A DNA stretch of 64,000 bases, from contig NZ_JAHCDA010000003.1 in assembly GCF_018413645.1 (NCBI RefSeq), positions 110,959 through 174,958 of the forward strand. Direction: 5' to 3'. Each line of letters begins with the position of its first letter. Positions within the stretch are counted from its first letter, which is position 1. Below are positions 1 to 8,068 of the stretch, piece after piece. Below the pieces are notes generated by a model. That model made no database searches, had not been told where the DNA came from, and saw only the letters and a program-made list of their open reading frames with translations. This stretch comes from Roseococcus pinisoli (GTDB taxonomy: Bacteria; Pseudomonadota; Alphaproteobacteria; Acetobacterales; Acetobacteraceae). The position numbers and the translations under genes are program-made.

Positions 1-1261
1 CTGCATCAAGCCCTGAGATCCGCCGGTCAATGCCCGCGCTCTGTCGGCTGCTGAGCCTTCGAACCTCGCGGTCGTAAATGGCCCTCTGTTCCGGTGTGAG
101 CTCGTCAGGGTTTGCGTCTAGGGACGCCCCCGCGCGTTGAAGCGCGCTTCGCGAGGCATTTGCTTGTAACGCTGCCCTCTGTCGACGCTGGGCCGCGATC
201 TGATTGTCGATGCGCTCAACCGGATCTTCAGCCCCGGCGACGTGCGCCCAAAGCGAACGAGAGGTGTCCGTTGCCGAGCGGACCAGATCAGTGAAAAGTC
301 GAATCATCCCAGCGATAGGCGTAGTGACCGTTCCCGTAGCCTGGTTTAGCTGCAGACCTTCGACGATGAACCGACCGAGACCACGGGTGTGAGCCTCATA
401 GAACTGCCCGACTGCCTCAGTGGCCTTCGCGTAATTTGCGGAGATGTTGTTCGGGTCAAGCGCATTCGACCCCTGCACGGACTGCTGTACACGGCTGAGC
501 AAGAGCTGGCGCTGTCCTTCGAAATCGAAAGACTCCTCCATCTGCCTCATACGGTAGGCGTCGGTCTGGTTGGTGTTGCCTAGATCTCGGCGAACCCTTG
601 CCAGTCCACGCATTGGGTCGCTCATAAGGCCGCCAAGTTCATTGGCAGCCGTCACGGTGTCCGTGCCTCGAAATGACGCGAGCTGTGGCGCAAGGCCGGT
701 AGCTCTGTTGAAGGCGGCGGAATCCCCACGGGAGAACCTGGCGAGTCTCTGGCCAGCGGAGACAACGTCTGCGGCACTCGAATTCGTGGTCTGGGAAATC
801 CGTTCTGCTTGGCGATTCAGCTCAGAGAATGAAACGCCAGCGGCGCTTGCGTTGAAGCGCCCCATTGCGGCGGAGTAAGCGTTCCACTCCCTCGTGCCCG
901 CATTTGCGGCCATGGCCGTTGCGGTTAGGCCGACGACGGCCGCCCGCGTCACCGGTGATAGGACCATGAAGGCCCGCGCGGCGTTGGTGACGGAGGATGC
1001 CACGGTCGATGCGTGGTCGGACACGAAACCCGATGCCTCGCTGAAGGCCTTCTTGGCGGTTGTCGCGGCGATGATGACCGTCGTCAGCCCAGCCACGTCA
1101 GCCTTGACAGCCTTCAGCGCCGTACCCATCAGGCCGGCTGCGGCGGCAACGGCCGCGTGCTTGGCGCCAGAGGCGGCCAGCTCCTTCGTGTAGCCGGCCA
1201 AGACCGCCGAGGCCTCGTCCCGCATCTTCAGCACGAACTGGAGAACTTGGTCTTCGGTCAT
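1..1261 (-). CDS. Tail tape measure protein, N-terminal part (runs off window)
   Basis: I translated the minus strand from an ATG at 1261 and found an open frame of about 420 codons reaching the window edge without a stop. The protein is rich in alanine and helix-forming residues, with a hydrophobic stretch around residues 100-125, as expected of a tape measure protein that sets tail length and later crosses the host membrane. It lies downstream of the tail tube and tail chaperone genes, where siphophages keep the tape measure. The start has a weak GGGGA ribosome site. No domain was recognised; the call rests on position, composition and length. Only plus-strand shadow frames are otherwise apparent here. 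Confidence 0.7.
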   Translation of the reverse strand, partial: MTEDQVLQFVLKMRDEASAVLAGYTKELAASGAKHAAVAAAAGLMGTALKAVKADVAGLTTVIIAATTAKKAFSEASGFVSDHASTVASSVTNAARAFMVLSPVTRAAVVGLTATAMAANAGTREWNAYSAAMGRFNASAAGVSFSELNRQAERISQTTNSSAADVVSAGQRLARFSRGDSAAFNRATGLAPQLASFRGTDTVTAANELGGLMSDPMRGLARVRRDLGNTNQTDAYRMRQMEESFDFEGQRQLLLSRVQQSVQGSNALDPNNISANYAKATEAVGQFYEAHTRGLGRFIVEGLQLNQATGTVTTPIAGMIRLFTDLVRSATDTSRSLWAHVAGAEDPVERIDNQIAAQRRQRAALQANASRSALQRAGASLDANPDELTPEQRAIYDREVRRLSSRQSAGIDRRISGLDA

Positions 1262-1286
1262 TCCCCGTTCTGGGGGTGTCGAAGGC

Positions 1287-1775
1287 CTAGGTGTCGGTGC
1301 CAGGCCCTGGATGGGTCAAACCTGATCCAGCCAACTTTACCCGAAGCGGGGCTCTCATCGACGCGCCCGACAACATCGTGCCGCCAGCTACCGCTTGAAA
1401 TCTCGACAGGCCGAGGGGCTCCATAAGCGGCTCCAGGTCTTCGATGACTAGGTAAATGTTGAACTTAGTGTCAGTTGCGGTCGTGGGTGGGCGCCCTGGT
1501 CCGGGATACTTGCCCGTGTGTTCATCGGGTTGGACTAAATCCCGCAGATAACCTCTGTGCGTAGCTATGGCTCTGGGAAAGGCGAGCTTGGCATCTGGCC
1601 CCAAACGAGTGGGGGTCAAAAAAACTGTCTGACCGCAAAGGAACCGTTTGGCGTCCTTGGTAAGAAAAACAGCGGCGTTACTACCCAAAATCAAAGGCCG
1701 GACGAAATCGTAAGCTTTTATTGCAGACACCAAATGCTCAAGAGGCACCGGCATCAATAGACCAGTCTCTGTCAT
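1287..1775 (-). CDS. Hypothetical phage tail-region protein
   Basis: 162 residues, starting at an ATG preceded by GGGAGAAG. It lies between the tail chaperone block and the tape measure gene, so a role in tail assembly is likely by position. No motif recognised. The N-terminal half is mixed hydrophobic and looks like a compact globular domain; the last 25 residues are rich in glycine and proline. The frame is fully open and matches the spacing of its neighbours. Confidence 0.6.
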   Translation of the reverse strand: MTETGLLMPVPLEHLVSAIKAYDFVRPLILGSNAAVFLTKDAKRFLCGQTVFLTPTRLGPDAKLAFPRAIATHRGYLRDLVQPDEHTGKYPGPGRPPTTATDTKFNIYLVIEDLEPLMEPLGLSRFQAVAGGTMLSGASMRAPLRVKLAGSGLTHPGPGTDT

Positions 1776-1831
1776 GTTTCTTCTCCCGTGGACCGGGAGA
1801 GGCTACACGCAACATTTCAATCCCAGGAAGC

Positions 1832-1847
1832 GTGCACCTGGGTGCAC
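1832..1847. repeat. Dispersed 16-bp palindrome, copy 1
   Basis: GTGCACCTGGGTGCAC, flanked by C and G that extend the symmetry to 18 bp. It lies 5 nt past the stop of the gene at 1852-2370 and 57 nt before the start at 1775. The central CTG replaces the CCG of the perfect form. Confidence 0.85.
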
Positions 1848-1851
1848 GTAG

Positions 1852-2370
1852 TCATCTGATCTGGTTGGCGGTCCGGCACATCGCTAGAAGCGCCAGCGTT
1901 TTGGCCGTAGGGCCGTCGCCCTGTGACCAGCCGAAGCGGGCCAAGAGCTCTCGTAACTCTTCACCTTCGCCCTCGCCGAGAGTGAAGGTGATCGAGGATC
2001 GGCATTCGCATCCCGCCTTTACCATCGACTGGTTGTGGACCTTCTCCTTCGAGGATCGAAGGGCCGATAGGATGTCCGCCTTTGGGACGGGCTTTCCGGT
2101 TCGGCGGGCCACCGCGCAGAGGGCCCGCGCTTTTACCCAACCGATGAGCGCCACGGACGCCTCAGATATCAGGCCGTCGTCGATCGCCCGGCTGATAGCG
2201 ATGAAGTAGTAGGCGCGACGCCTGGTGAGACCGGACCGCCTGATAGCTTCTTGGAGGACCGCTGTGTTCAGCAGCCGCAGGTAGCGACCAATCTCGACGT
2301 GATTCTCGGTTTCACCCCGCAGAAGAAGCCGCAGCTTTTTGGTCGCGGAGGGGACGGATATGGCGGTCAT
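1852..2370 (-). CDS. Hypothetical phage protein, basic and helical
   Basis: 172 residues. The start is set by an ATGA overlap with the stop of the upstream gene at 2367, typical of translational coupling. The central part (roughly residues 30-100) is helical and basic with several arginine runs, which could bind nucleic acid, but no family is recognised. A glycine/glutamate-rich linker and a short helical C-terminus follow. It belongs to the tail block between the chaperone and the tape measure. Confidence 0.6.
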   Translation of the reverse strand: MTAISVPSATKKLRLLLRGETENHVEIGRYLRLLNTAVLQEAIRRSGLTRRRAYYFIAISRAIDDGLISEASVALIGWVKARALCAVARRTGKPVPKADILSALRSSKEKVHNQSMVKAGCECRSSITFTLGEGEGEELRELLARFGWSQGDGPTAKTLALLAMCRTANQIR

Positions 2371-2585
2371 ACGTCGCGGGCCGTCAGCGTCGCCTCGCTC
2401 TCGTGGCCGGCGCTTACCAAGACGCATGCAGTGGTATCCCCGGTGACCTCGGGGTTCATGCTGCCGAAACCGGACGACAGGAGAGCACGTAACGTACCGA
2501 TCGCACGATCGGCGGCGGCGCGGAACTCATGTTCCGGGACTTCCACATGGAACGTGAACGCCGGGCGTATTTTGGTGTGAGGCAT
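2367..2585 (-). CDS. Small hypothetical phage protein
   Basis: 72 residues. The frame is open up to a GTG at 2642, but an ATG at 2585 with GGAG seven bases upstream is the more likely start. It ends in an ATGA overlap with the next gene. No motif recognised; the predicted fold is mixed. Its place in the tail operon suggests a structural or assembly role. Confidence 0.55.
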   Translation of the reverse strand: MPHTKIRPAFTFHVEVPEHEFRAAADRAIGTLRALLSSGFGSMNPEVTGDTTACVLVSAGHESEATLTARDV

Positions 2586-2673
2586 CGTCATCTCCGTGAA
2601 CAGTGAACTGTTGGACGGGATGACGCTGGCTGATGCCTCCACCTAGGCAAGTAAAAGGCGCCCTTAGCCTGAA

Positions 2674-3467
2674 TTATTTTGGTGCGGTGAGGGTCATCTT
2701 TTTGTTCTCAGCCTCGTTCAGGTATGAGTCGAGCAGCTCAAGCATGCGGGCCAATTTTGCGGCTTGTTGGCTCCATGCTCCATCGTCTGGCAGAATGCCT
2801 GCTCGATAGCGCCGGAGATGAGCAAGGAGCTCACCCCACTCTCTCGGCGCATCCTTGATCGGACGACGGGGGCAGCCCCACCAGCTCGTTCCATCTTGCA
2901 GGACAGTGGCGGTGCCGCCCTTCTTCACCCACTTTCCGGAGGGGCCAATCCGGGCGTCGCAGCCTCGAGAAGTTCGGAGTTTGGTCGTGCACTTCGCGCA
3001 ATCAAACTCCGGCTTCAGGATCAGTGCTACGGCGCCGAGATGGAGTTTTTTGCGTCGGCGGCCGTGACGATGTTGAGGCTACGGATCTTCTCGGCGAGCT
3101 CCCGGACGAGCTCGATGCCAAGCAGGGCCACCGCCTCGTTGGAAGCCACGGTGTAGGGCCGGCCGGCCACCTGGCGGATCGTCGAGCTGAAGGCGACCTG
3201 CTCGCCTTTTTCGTTCTGGAAGTTGGTCCAGCCCCGGAGCCCGAAACGCACCTTGTCCAGGTTCATCTGGTTCATCATGAAGCGCGAAGCTTCCACGCCG
3301 TCGGCGTCGTCCGTCTTGTACTCGAGCATCCGGTCGAAGATCTGCGTGTCGCAGAAGACGTCGACGGGACCGAGTTCGAAAGTGGTGGCCTGATCCGTGC
3401 CGTAGTCCGGGTCCGACTTGGACTGGTACTTCGTGATGGACGAGAGGATCTGGACTTTGAGCGACAT
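2674..3467 (-). CDS. Tail assembly chaperone, long form made by -1 frameshift (G-T type)
   Basis: The short chaperone gene (3027-3467) contains the canonical slippery heptamer A AAA AAC in frame at 3051-3045, six codons before its stop. A -1 slip there leads straight into an open frame that runs to 2674 and that has no ATG of its own until a late GTG at 2928. The fusion would be about 264 residues: 141 from the short form and 123 new. The new part holds a C-x2-C pair followed by two further cysteines, suggesting a small zinc ribbon. In lambda-like phages the gpG and gpG-T chaperones are made this way, between tail tube and tape measure, which is exactly this position. The slip itself is inferred from sequence. 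Confidence 0.72.
3027..3467 (-). CDS. Tail assembly chaperone, short form (G type)
   Basis: 146 residues, read to the normal stop. Residues around 85-100 have the pattern of tail chaperones (a VRFGLRGW-like segment followed by an acidic turn), and the C-terminal helix ends at the frameshift site. It follows the tail tube gene and precedes the tape measure, where it would keep tape measure and tube subunits soluble during tail assembly. The frame opens at 3497, but the ATG at 3467 follows an SD hairpin at 3472-3485 with good spacing, so 3467 is the start. Confidence 0.75.
   Translation of the reverse strand: MSLKVQILSSITKYQSKSDPDYGTDQATTFELGPVDVFCDTQIFDRMLEYKTDDADGVEASRFMMNQMNLDKVRFGLRGWTNFQNEKGEQVAFSSTIRQVAGRPYTVASNEAVALLGIELVRELAEKIRSLNIVTAADAKNSISAP
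3045..3051 (-). other. Slippery heptamer A AAA AAC (programmed -1 frameshift site)
   Basis: Codon phase counted from the start at 3467 places GCA AAA AAC in the zero frame, giving the X XXY YYZ pattern exactly. The -1 frame downstream is open for 123 codons, while the same frame has a stop about 35 nt upstream, so it can only be entered by slipping near here. Confidence 0.75.
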
Positions 3468-3471
3468 GCTG

Positions 3472-3485
3472 CGCCCTCCTTGGCG
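3472..3485 (-). promoter_or_regulatory. SD hairpin 1 (CsrA-type site)
   Basis: On the minus strand: CGCC-AAGGAG-GGCG, a 4-bp stem with the ribosome-binding sequence in a hexaloop, ending five bases before the ATG of the tail chaperone. It is the only member of the family in the structural gene block. Confidence 0.75.
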
Positions 3486-3497
3486 ACTGTTGTTCAA

Positions 3498-3677
3498 TCA
3501 GGGCCGCTTATCGGCCCAGATAGGTGTGATATTTGCTCCGGGATGGAGGGCGGCGAATGTGGAAGCGGCCTCCCGGGAGAGCTTTGCCCCCAGAAGGCCG
3601 CCATTCGCGTCCTGCACCACGTAGACCTTCACCGCGAAGGTGCGGCGCGGCTCAGCAGATGTGGATGAAGTACTCAT
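3498..3677 (-). CDS. Small hypothetical phage protein
   Basis: 59 residues, with the start at an ATG at 3677 that overlaps the end of the tail tube gene by 26 nt and has GGGAG just upstream. It is short, basic and serine/threonine-rich at the N-terminus, with no motif recognised. It sits between tail tube and tail chaperone. Confidence 0.55.
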   Translation of the reverse strand: MSTSSTSAEPRRTFAVKVYVVQDANGGLLGAKLSREAASTFAALHPGANITPIWADKRP

Positions 3678-4899
3678 CGTCTCCCGCACCGGTGAGGCTC
3701 GAGAGGGCGAGGGCCATCTCGTGGTTCCGGATGCCGTTCTTGTCGCGGTACGGCATGCCGGTGACCTGCGCGCCGGGCGTCCAGAAGTGCACGCAATTGC
3801 CCAGCGAGTTGCCGATGCGGGTGCTGAACGGGGCGATCATGCCCTGCTCCGCGAGCTCCCACAGATTGCCTTCCGCGACGGTCTGGGCTTCCGGCGTCAG
3901 TCCCATGCGAGGCGCCCGTGAGACGATGCGCATGCCGAGGAAGCCGTCGTCGGCGTTGACCGAGGACCGTTCGGCCAGGCCGACACCGGCGTCGAAGGTG
4001 AAGGCATCGGCTACCGGCTGCATGCCCGCGAGGTTCAGCTTCGCGTTCTCGAAAATCGGCGGGAGTGGCTGGTCCTCGAAGATGGTCGTCGGGAGGGGGG
4101 CGTCCTGGTAGTCGACGTGCCGGCCGGTGAACTCGAAGGACATCTTCGCGTCCTCGCCGGCATTCGCCTTCATCGTCATGGTGCCGAAGGAGCCCGTGAT
4201 CATGTGCTGGCCGCCATCGTAGTAGACGCCCAGCGTGAGGCTCTCGAAATCGCTCGAGCGGGGCGTGTACGTGACGCCCGCAGGCATGAGGGCCACCACC
4301 CAGGCCTGCCCCTCCACGAGGCTACCCGTCCAGGTCGGGGTGCACTTCAGTCCCTTGGTGCCGACATCGACGGCAGTCCCCGAGGTCGCTGCAACAGCGG
4401 TCTGGGGGGCATCGAGGTCAGGGTCGGCAGCGGTGATGTCGAACTTGGCCGTGCCGGAAGAACCTCCGGTCGCAACCTTGATGATGTAGACAACCGGAGC
4501 GGTGGGCACGAGCGTACCCGACGTCGCCCAGGAAACCCTCGGCGACGAGGGCATGCCGACCGGCAGAACGGGGCTGGAGGACGGCGCGGCGCGCAGCGTC
4601 TCCAGCATTCCGCAGCCCTTGAGCAGACGGGCCCAGCGGGGCGGGCTCGCGCCTACGAGGCCGTTGCCGGCTACCTCGACGTCGAACTTCACCTTGCCGA
4701 GCTTACGCCCCACCCGGATGGGGTTCGGCGACAGCGACGGCTTGTGGAACTTGCGCTCCAGCGTCTTGAAGTCGGGGTCATAGATGCAGTTGTCGATCAG
4801 CAGCGCATCCAGCGCACCGGTCGGGTTCGCCGGCACGTCAAACGACGTCTCCAGCTTGGCGAGCAGCGCAGTGCGGCCGACGAGAAGGGCTCCGGACAT
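3652..4899 (-). CDS. Major tail (tail tube) protein
   Basis: 415 residues. The composition (beta-rich, glycine/threonine-rich, few cysteines) and the region around residues 210-290 (an LTLGVYYDG-type strand followed by an FEFTGRHVDY-type segment) match siphophage tail tube proteins. A central threonine/alanine/glycine-rich insert (about residues 125-200) may be a surface Ig-like decoration. It follows the head-tail joining genes and precedes the chaperone and tape measure. No sheath gene was seen, which supports a non-contractile tail. Confidence 0.7.
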   Translation of the reverse strand: MSGALLVGRTALLAKLETSFDVPANPTGALDALLIDNCIYDPDFKTLERKFHKPSLSPNPIRVGRKLGKVKFDVEVAGNGLVGASPPRWARLLKGCGMLETLRAAPSSSPVLPVGMPSSPRVSWATSGTLVPTAPVVYIIKVATGGSSGTAKFDITAADPDLDAPQTAVAATSGTAVDVGTKGLKCTPTWTGSLVEGQAWVVALMPAGVTYTPRSSDFESLTLGVYYDGGQHMITGSFGTMTMKANAGEDAKMSFEFTGRHVDYQDAPLPTTIFEDQPLPPIFENAKLNLAGMQPVADAFTFDAGVGLAERSSVNADDGFLGMRIVSRAPRMGLTPEAQTVAEGNLWELAEQGMIAPFSTRIGNSLGNCVHFWTPGAQVTGMPYRDKNGIRNHEMALALSSLTGAGDDEYFIHIC

Positions 4900-4923
4900 G
4901 GGTATTCTCCCTCAAGTCGCCGC

Positions 4924-5703
4924 TTAGGCGACCGCTACCGTGTTGACGACGAGGTAGCCGGCAGAATTGCTCACCATCGCATTGAGCTTGGTGGCGACCT
5001 CCTTCACGGAAGCGGCGAGCGCCACCAGCCGGAGGTTCATGTCCGCAACCTTCACGACGGCGTTCGCGTCGGACGTATCCGCACCAGACGACGCAGTGAT
5101 GGCGGCAATCTGCGGCATGGCCGCCAGAGCGACGGCCGCGCCAGGCAGTCCACGCTCCGGGGTGCCACCCGAATTGTCGACCATGGGCGCGATGCCGGTG
5201 GCCACGCAGAGACGGTTCACGAAGGTCACCACCGTGGAGACCCGGTCGGTCATCACGGACAGCGCGGCGTTGACCTTCGCGGCGTTCGCCGTCGAGGCGC
5301 CGACACCGGTCAGGGCCGTGGTGATGGCGGCGATGGTGCCACTGGGGGCGGCGCCGCCCATGCTGTTGGAGAGCGTGCCGACCGGCACCTTCGCAGCGAT
5401 GGCGTTGGCCTGAGCCACCAGCTCCCCGAGGGCATTGGTCACGGTGCCGAGCGCAGCGATCGTCGCAGCGGCCTGGGCGGCGTCGGTCGTCCCCAGAACG
5501 GCCTTGGTGGCGAGCCCGATAGCGTCGACCTTGCCATCAGCGGCCCCGCCGCCAGAACTGTCGGTGATGGCGGGAACGGCCGTCGCCGCAACCCGGGCGA
5601 GGTCGATCGACACGCCACGAACAATGGCGGCCAGTCCCTTGGGACCGGTTTCATGAACACGACCGGCACCCGAGAAATGCTTGGGCGAAACGAAAGCGGG
5701 CAT
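4924..5703 (-). CDS. Alanine-rich phage structural protein, repetitive helical
   Basis: 259 residues, about a third alanine, with repeated amphipathic segments (for example the ATKAVLGTTDAAQAAATIAAL type), suggesting long helices or a coiled-coil fibre. The start is the ATG at 5703, eight bases after AAGGAG, rather than the in-frame start nine bases upstream. A palindrome lies 64 bp before the start. It sits between head-tail genes and the tail tube; a minor tail or virion surface role is plausible, but no family is recognised. Confidence 0.55.
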   Translation of the reverse strand: MPAFVSPKHFSGAGRVHETGPKGLAAIVRGVSIDLARVAATAVPAITDSSGGGAADGKVDAIGLATKAVLGTTDAAQAAATIAALGTVTNALGELVAQANAIAAKVPVGTLSNSMGGAAPSGTIAAITTALTGVGASTANAAKVNAALSVMTDRVSTVVTFVNRLCVATGIAPMVDNSGGTPERGLPGAAVALAAMPQIAAITASSGADTSDANAVVKVADMNLRLVALAASVKEVATKLNAMVSNSAGYLVVNTVAVA

Positions 5704-5766
5704 GAGGAGCACTCCTTGAGGGTGCGCGGCAACACGCCGCTCCTGGAATGCCCGAACCTAGAAACT

Positions 5767-5782
5767 GTGCACCCGGGTGCAC
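5767..5782. repeat. Dispersed 16-bp palindrome, copy 2
   Basis: GTGCACCCGGGTGCAC, perfectly symmetric. It lies in the short gap between the stop at 5809 and the gene starting at 5703. Confidence 0.88.
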
Positions 5783-5808
5783 GGCGCCCGCTTAGCCCTG
5801 GACGGGAA

Positions 5809-6282
5809 TCACACCCGCAGCCACGGATCTCCGCGTCGATATCGGTAGAGTACGCGGACGAAGATCGCGCCTGACAGGCGCTTCTGTTCGGCTTCCTCGA
5901 CGTAGAGCTCGTTGCGGTGCGAGACGCAGTTGATGCACAGGCCTCCGAGGGTGCGATCCTGGTAGAGCCTGTACTTTAACCAGTTCGTGATGAGGTTTCC
6001 TCGCTGGGAGGGCTTCTCCCCTGCGGACAAGGTGGCGCGCCATTCGAGGACGACACTGAGCATACAGTAAATGACGTCCGCCTTCTCCTCCTCCTCTTCG
6101 GCCGTGTCGTGCACTCCGAGAGAGAAGGCCTTCTTCCAGGACTCCTCGGTCAGCGGCGTGCGAGTGACGAGGCTGAACTGAAAGGGGAACGGTCGCTCGA
6201 CTGGCTGACCTTCGACAATGGACGCAAAGAGGTCGGTGAGTTTCTCCAGGATCTTGTCCCGGACTGAGAGGGTCTCGGTCAT
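5809..6282 (-). CDS. Tail terminator / minor tail protein (by position)
   Basis: 157 residues, ATG at 6282 just past the stop of the upstream gp10-like gene. The order connector, gp10-like, this gene, tail protein is that of HK97-type phages, where the tail terminator follows gp10. The N-terminal helix (about residues 8-25) and the RGNLITNWL-like and FVRVLYRYRRGDPW-like segments fit that family's length and layout, but no motif is decisive. Confidence 0.5.
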   Translation of the reverse strand: MTETLSVRDKILEKLTDLFASIVEGQPVERPFPFQFSLVTRTPLTEESWKKAFSLGVHDTAEEEEEKADVIYCMLSVVLEWRATLSAGEKPSQRGNLITNWLKYRLYQDRTLGGLCINCVSHRNELYVEEAEQKRLSGAIFVRVLYRYRRGDPWLRV

Positions 6283-6284
6283 GC

Positions 6285-6941
6285 TCAAGCCTTCGCGATG
6301 TCGAGACGGAGCTGCTCGAGGAGGCGGCTCCCGAGCCGATCGACGAAGAAGCTGAGGTTGGACTCCAACGTGGCACGAAGACCGAGGCGTGGGGGCACGT
6401 AGACCTTGCTCTTCAGCACATAGAGCGGGATCACCTGTGTTCCCTCCCTACGGAAGATGATGAGGTTGCCAGCCTTACTCTTGGCCACGAACGTATGGTC
6501 CCAGGATCGGGGCGAGGGCTTCAGCGGGACTCCCCTCGAGTCCATGGCTGCCGGCAGAGGGATGGCGAGGTACTTGGAGTGCTTCGGGACGATCGTGGCG
6601 CCGTTTTCCTGCGTCTTGGCGTAGATCAGGTTCGATCCGATGACGCCCCGCAGGTTGTTCAAGGTCGTGCCCTCTACGGACACGCTGTCCTGGATGGACT
6701 TCACCAAGTTGCCCGTTCGCTTGCTGAGGGTCTTGGGGCCTGTTGCCGTGGGCCAAGCGCCCCCGTGCCGCGTCGCCAAGGCCTTTCCGGCGGCTCCCAG
6801 GTAGGCGGTTAGCTCTTCCCGAGCGGTAGGCACTCCCACAGTCTCCAGACTGCGCCCCATGCGGACTGCGAGTAGATTGAGGCCGGCTGCCGCGTCCGTG
6901 TACCGCTTGGTCCGGAAGTCGAACTCAATCTCGGTGGACAT
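6285..6941 (-). CDS. HK97 gp10-like head-tail joining protein
   Basis: 218 residues. Residues 70-110 carry the pattern of gp10-like proteins: a TGNLVKSI segment followed by IGSNLIYAKTQENGATI, where a tail- or neck-joining protein shows the Y-A-x-x-x-E-x-G pattern. The PPRLGLRATLES-type C-terminal helix is also typical. It starts one base before the stop of the connector gene, indicating coupling. Confidence 0.72.
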   Translation of the reverse strand: MSTEIEFDFRTKRYTDAAAGLNLLAVRMGRSLETVGVPTAREELTAYLGAAGKALATRHGGAWPTATGPKTLSKRTGNLVKSIQDSVSVEGTTLNNLRGVIGSNLIYAKTQENGATIVPKHSKYLAIPLPAAMDSRGVPLKPSPRSWDHTFVAKSKAGNLIIFRREGTQVIPLYVLKSKVYVPPRLGLRATLESNLSFFVDRLGSRLLEQLRLDIAKA

Positions 6942-7540
6942 CAGAGGACCCGGTGGGCGAACGGTAGTATCGAGCTTGGGGCGTAACGGGCCTTCTGGGC
7001 GAGGGTGTCGGCCAGCGCGCGCTCGAGGACCTCATTGTTGTTCGCGATACCGGCCTCCTTGAGCGCCGGATTATTCGTCATCAGGATGCGTGCGAGCATG
7101 CTCGCGGCCTCGGCCAGCCAAGGCGGGATACCCGTCTGGGGCGTGCCAGCGTCGGCCGCTACAAAACCCGCGTCGTAGACGAATCTGTAGACGCCAGGGG
7201 AGGGGCGGGTCGTGCGCATGCCTATGCCGCGCTCGAGGTCCCAAATCCAGGGTCGCCGATCTTCCAAGGGAGACGCCTCGAACGCATCGGCTGATGCACC
7301 CCAGAAGACGACAGGGGGTTCCGTGATGAAGCCAGCGGATAGGCGAAACTGTCGGCGATCGTCCCAGGTGGCCACCTCGAAGGTGTCCTCATGGGTTGCG
7401 CGATCGATGGGGGTCCGGAGCCGAGCGGAGAGCTGCGTGGTGGCGGCTAGGATCGCGGCCTCGGTGGCGATGACATAGTCCGTGATGGCGTCCATGCCCA
7501 GGTCCGCGCGAACGGACGCCTCATCAATGAGCCTGAGCAT
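6941..7540 (-). CDS. Head-tail connector protein (gp6-like)
   Basis: 199 residues. It begins with the LIDEASVRADLGM helix pattern and a following long helix with TTQLSARLRTPIDRATHEDTF-type features, as in phage head-tail connectors that form the ring below the portal. A typical C-terminal helix pair (IPPWLAEAASMLARI) follows. It comes right after the capsid genes, as expected. Confidence 0.65.
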   Translation of the reverse strand: MLRLIDEASVRADLGMDAITDYVIATEAAILAATTQLSARLRTPIDRATHEDTFEVATWDDRRQFRLSAGFITEPPVVFWGASADAFEASPLEDRRPWIWDLERGIGMRTTRPSPGVYRFVYDAGFVAADAGTPQTGIPPWLAEAASMLARILMTNNPALKEAGIANNNEVLERALADTLAQKARYAPSSILPFAHRVL

Positions 7541-7567
7541 GGATCTTACCTCTTGTTCGGACTGGCC

Positions 7568-8008
7568 TCAGACCGGGACGGCGGGGTCTTCGTCCTTGGC
7601 CTCAGCGGGGGCGGGGGCGGGGATGGGGGGCTTGATGATCTTCACGCGACTGCCAGGAGTGGCCGGGGACGGCTCGGCGACGGGGGGCAGAGCGACGGGG
7701 GGCGTCGGCGCCTCCGGCACGGCGATGGTGGCCGAAGCGGTGGATTCGGGGGCCGGAGCGGCGGGGGCCGGCTCGGAGACAGGCTCGAAGACAGCGGGAC
7801 GCGGGGCGTTGATCGGCTCGGCCGCAATGGTGAAGTAGCCGGAGAGTTCGAGCTCTTCCGCCAGCTTCTCGTCGACGACACGGCCCACGGCCGGCTCACC
7901 GGTGGGCGAGGTGAACACCCCGCGCGGGCCTTCCTTGGCCGGCCCATTGGCCCAGATCATATGGCCACGGGCGAAGGTGGCGGCGGCGGTCAGGTACGCG
8001 ATGGGCAT
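7568..8008 (-). CDS. Hypothetical phage protein with long proline/alanine tail
   Basis: 146 residues. The first 70 form a small domain; the rest is a low-complexity stretch of proline, alanine, valine and glutamate, likely disordered. It lies between capsid and connector genes, where head decoration or completion proteins are often found. No family recognised. Confidence 0.55.
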   Translation of the reverse strand: MPIAYLTAAATFARGHMIWANGPAKEGPRGVFTSPTGEPAVGRVVDEKLAEELELSGYFTIAAEPINAPRPAVFEPVSEPAPAAPAPESTASATIAVPEAPTPPVALPPVAEPSPATPGSRVKIIKPPIPAPAPAEAKDEDPAVPV

Positions 8009-8068
8009 TGGAGGTGGCTCCGTCTGGAGTGGGGGAAGAGGCCGGGCCGAAGCCCGACCTCAGTCGGC

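Noticed and set aside
4117..5874. 585-codon open frame on the plus strand
   Set aside because: Antisense to the tail tube and alanine-rich genes. Its composition is the arginine/glycine/histidine-rich pattern of GC-rich shadow frames.
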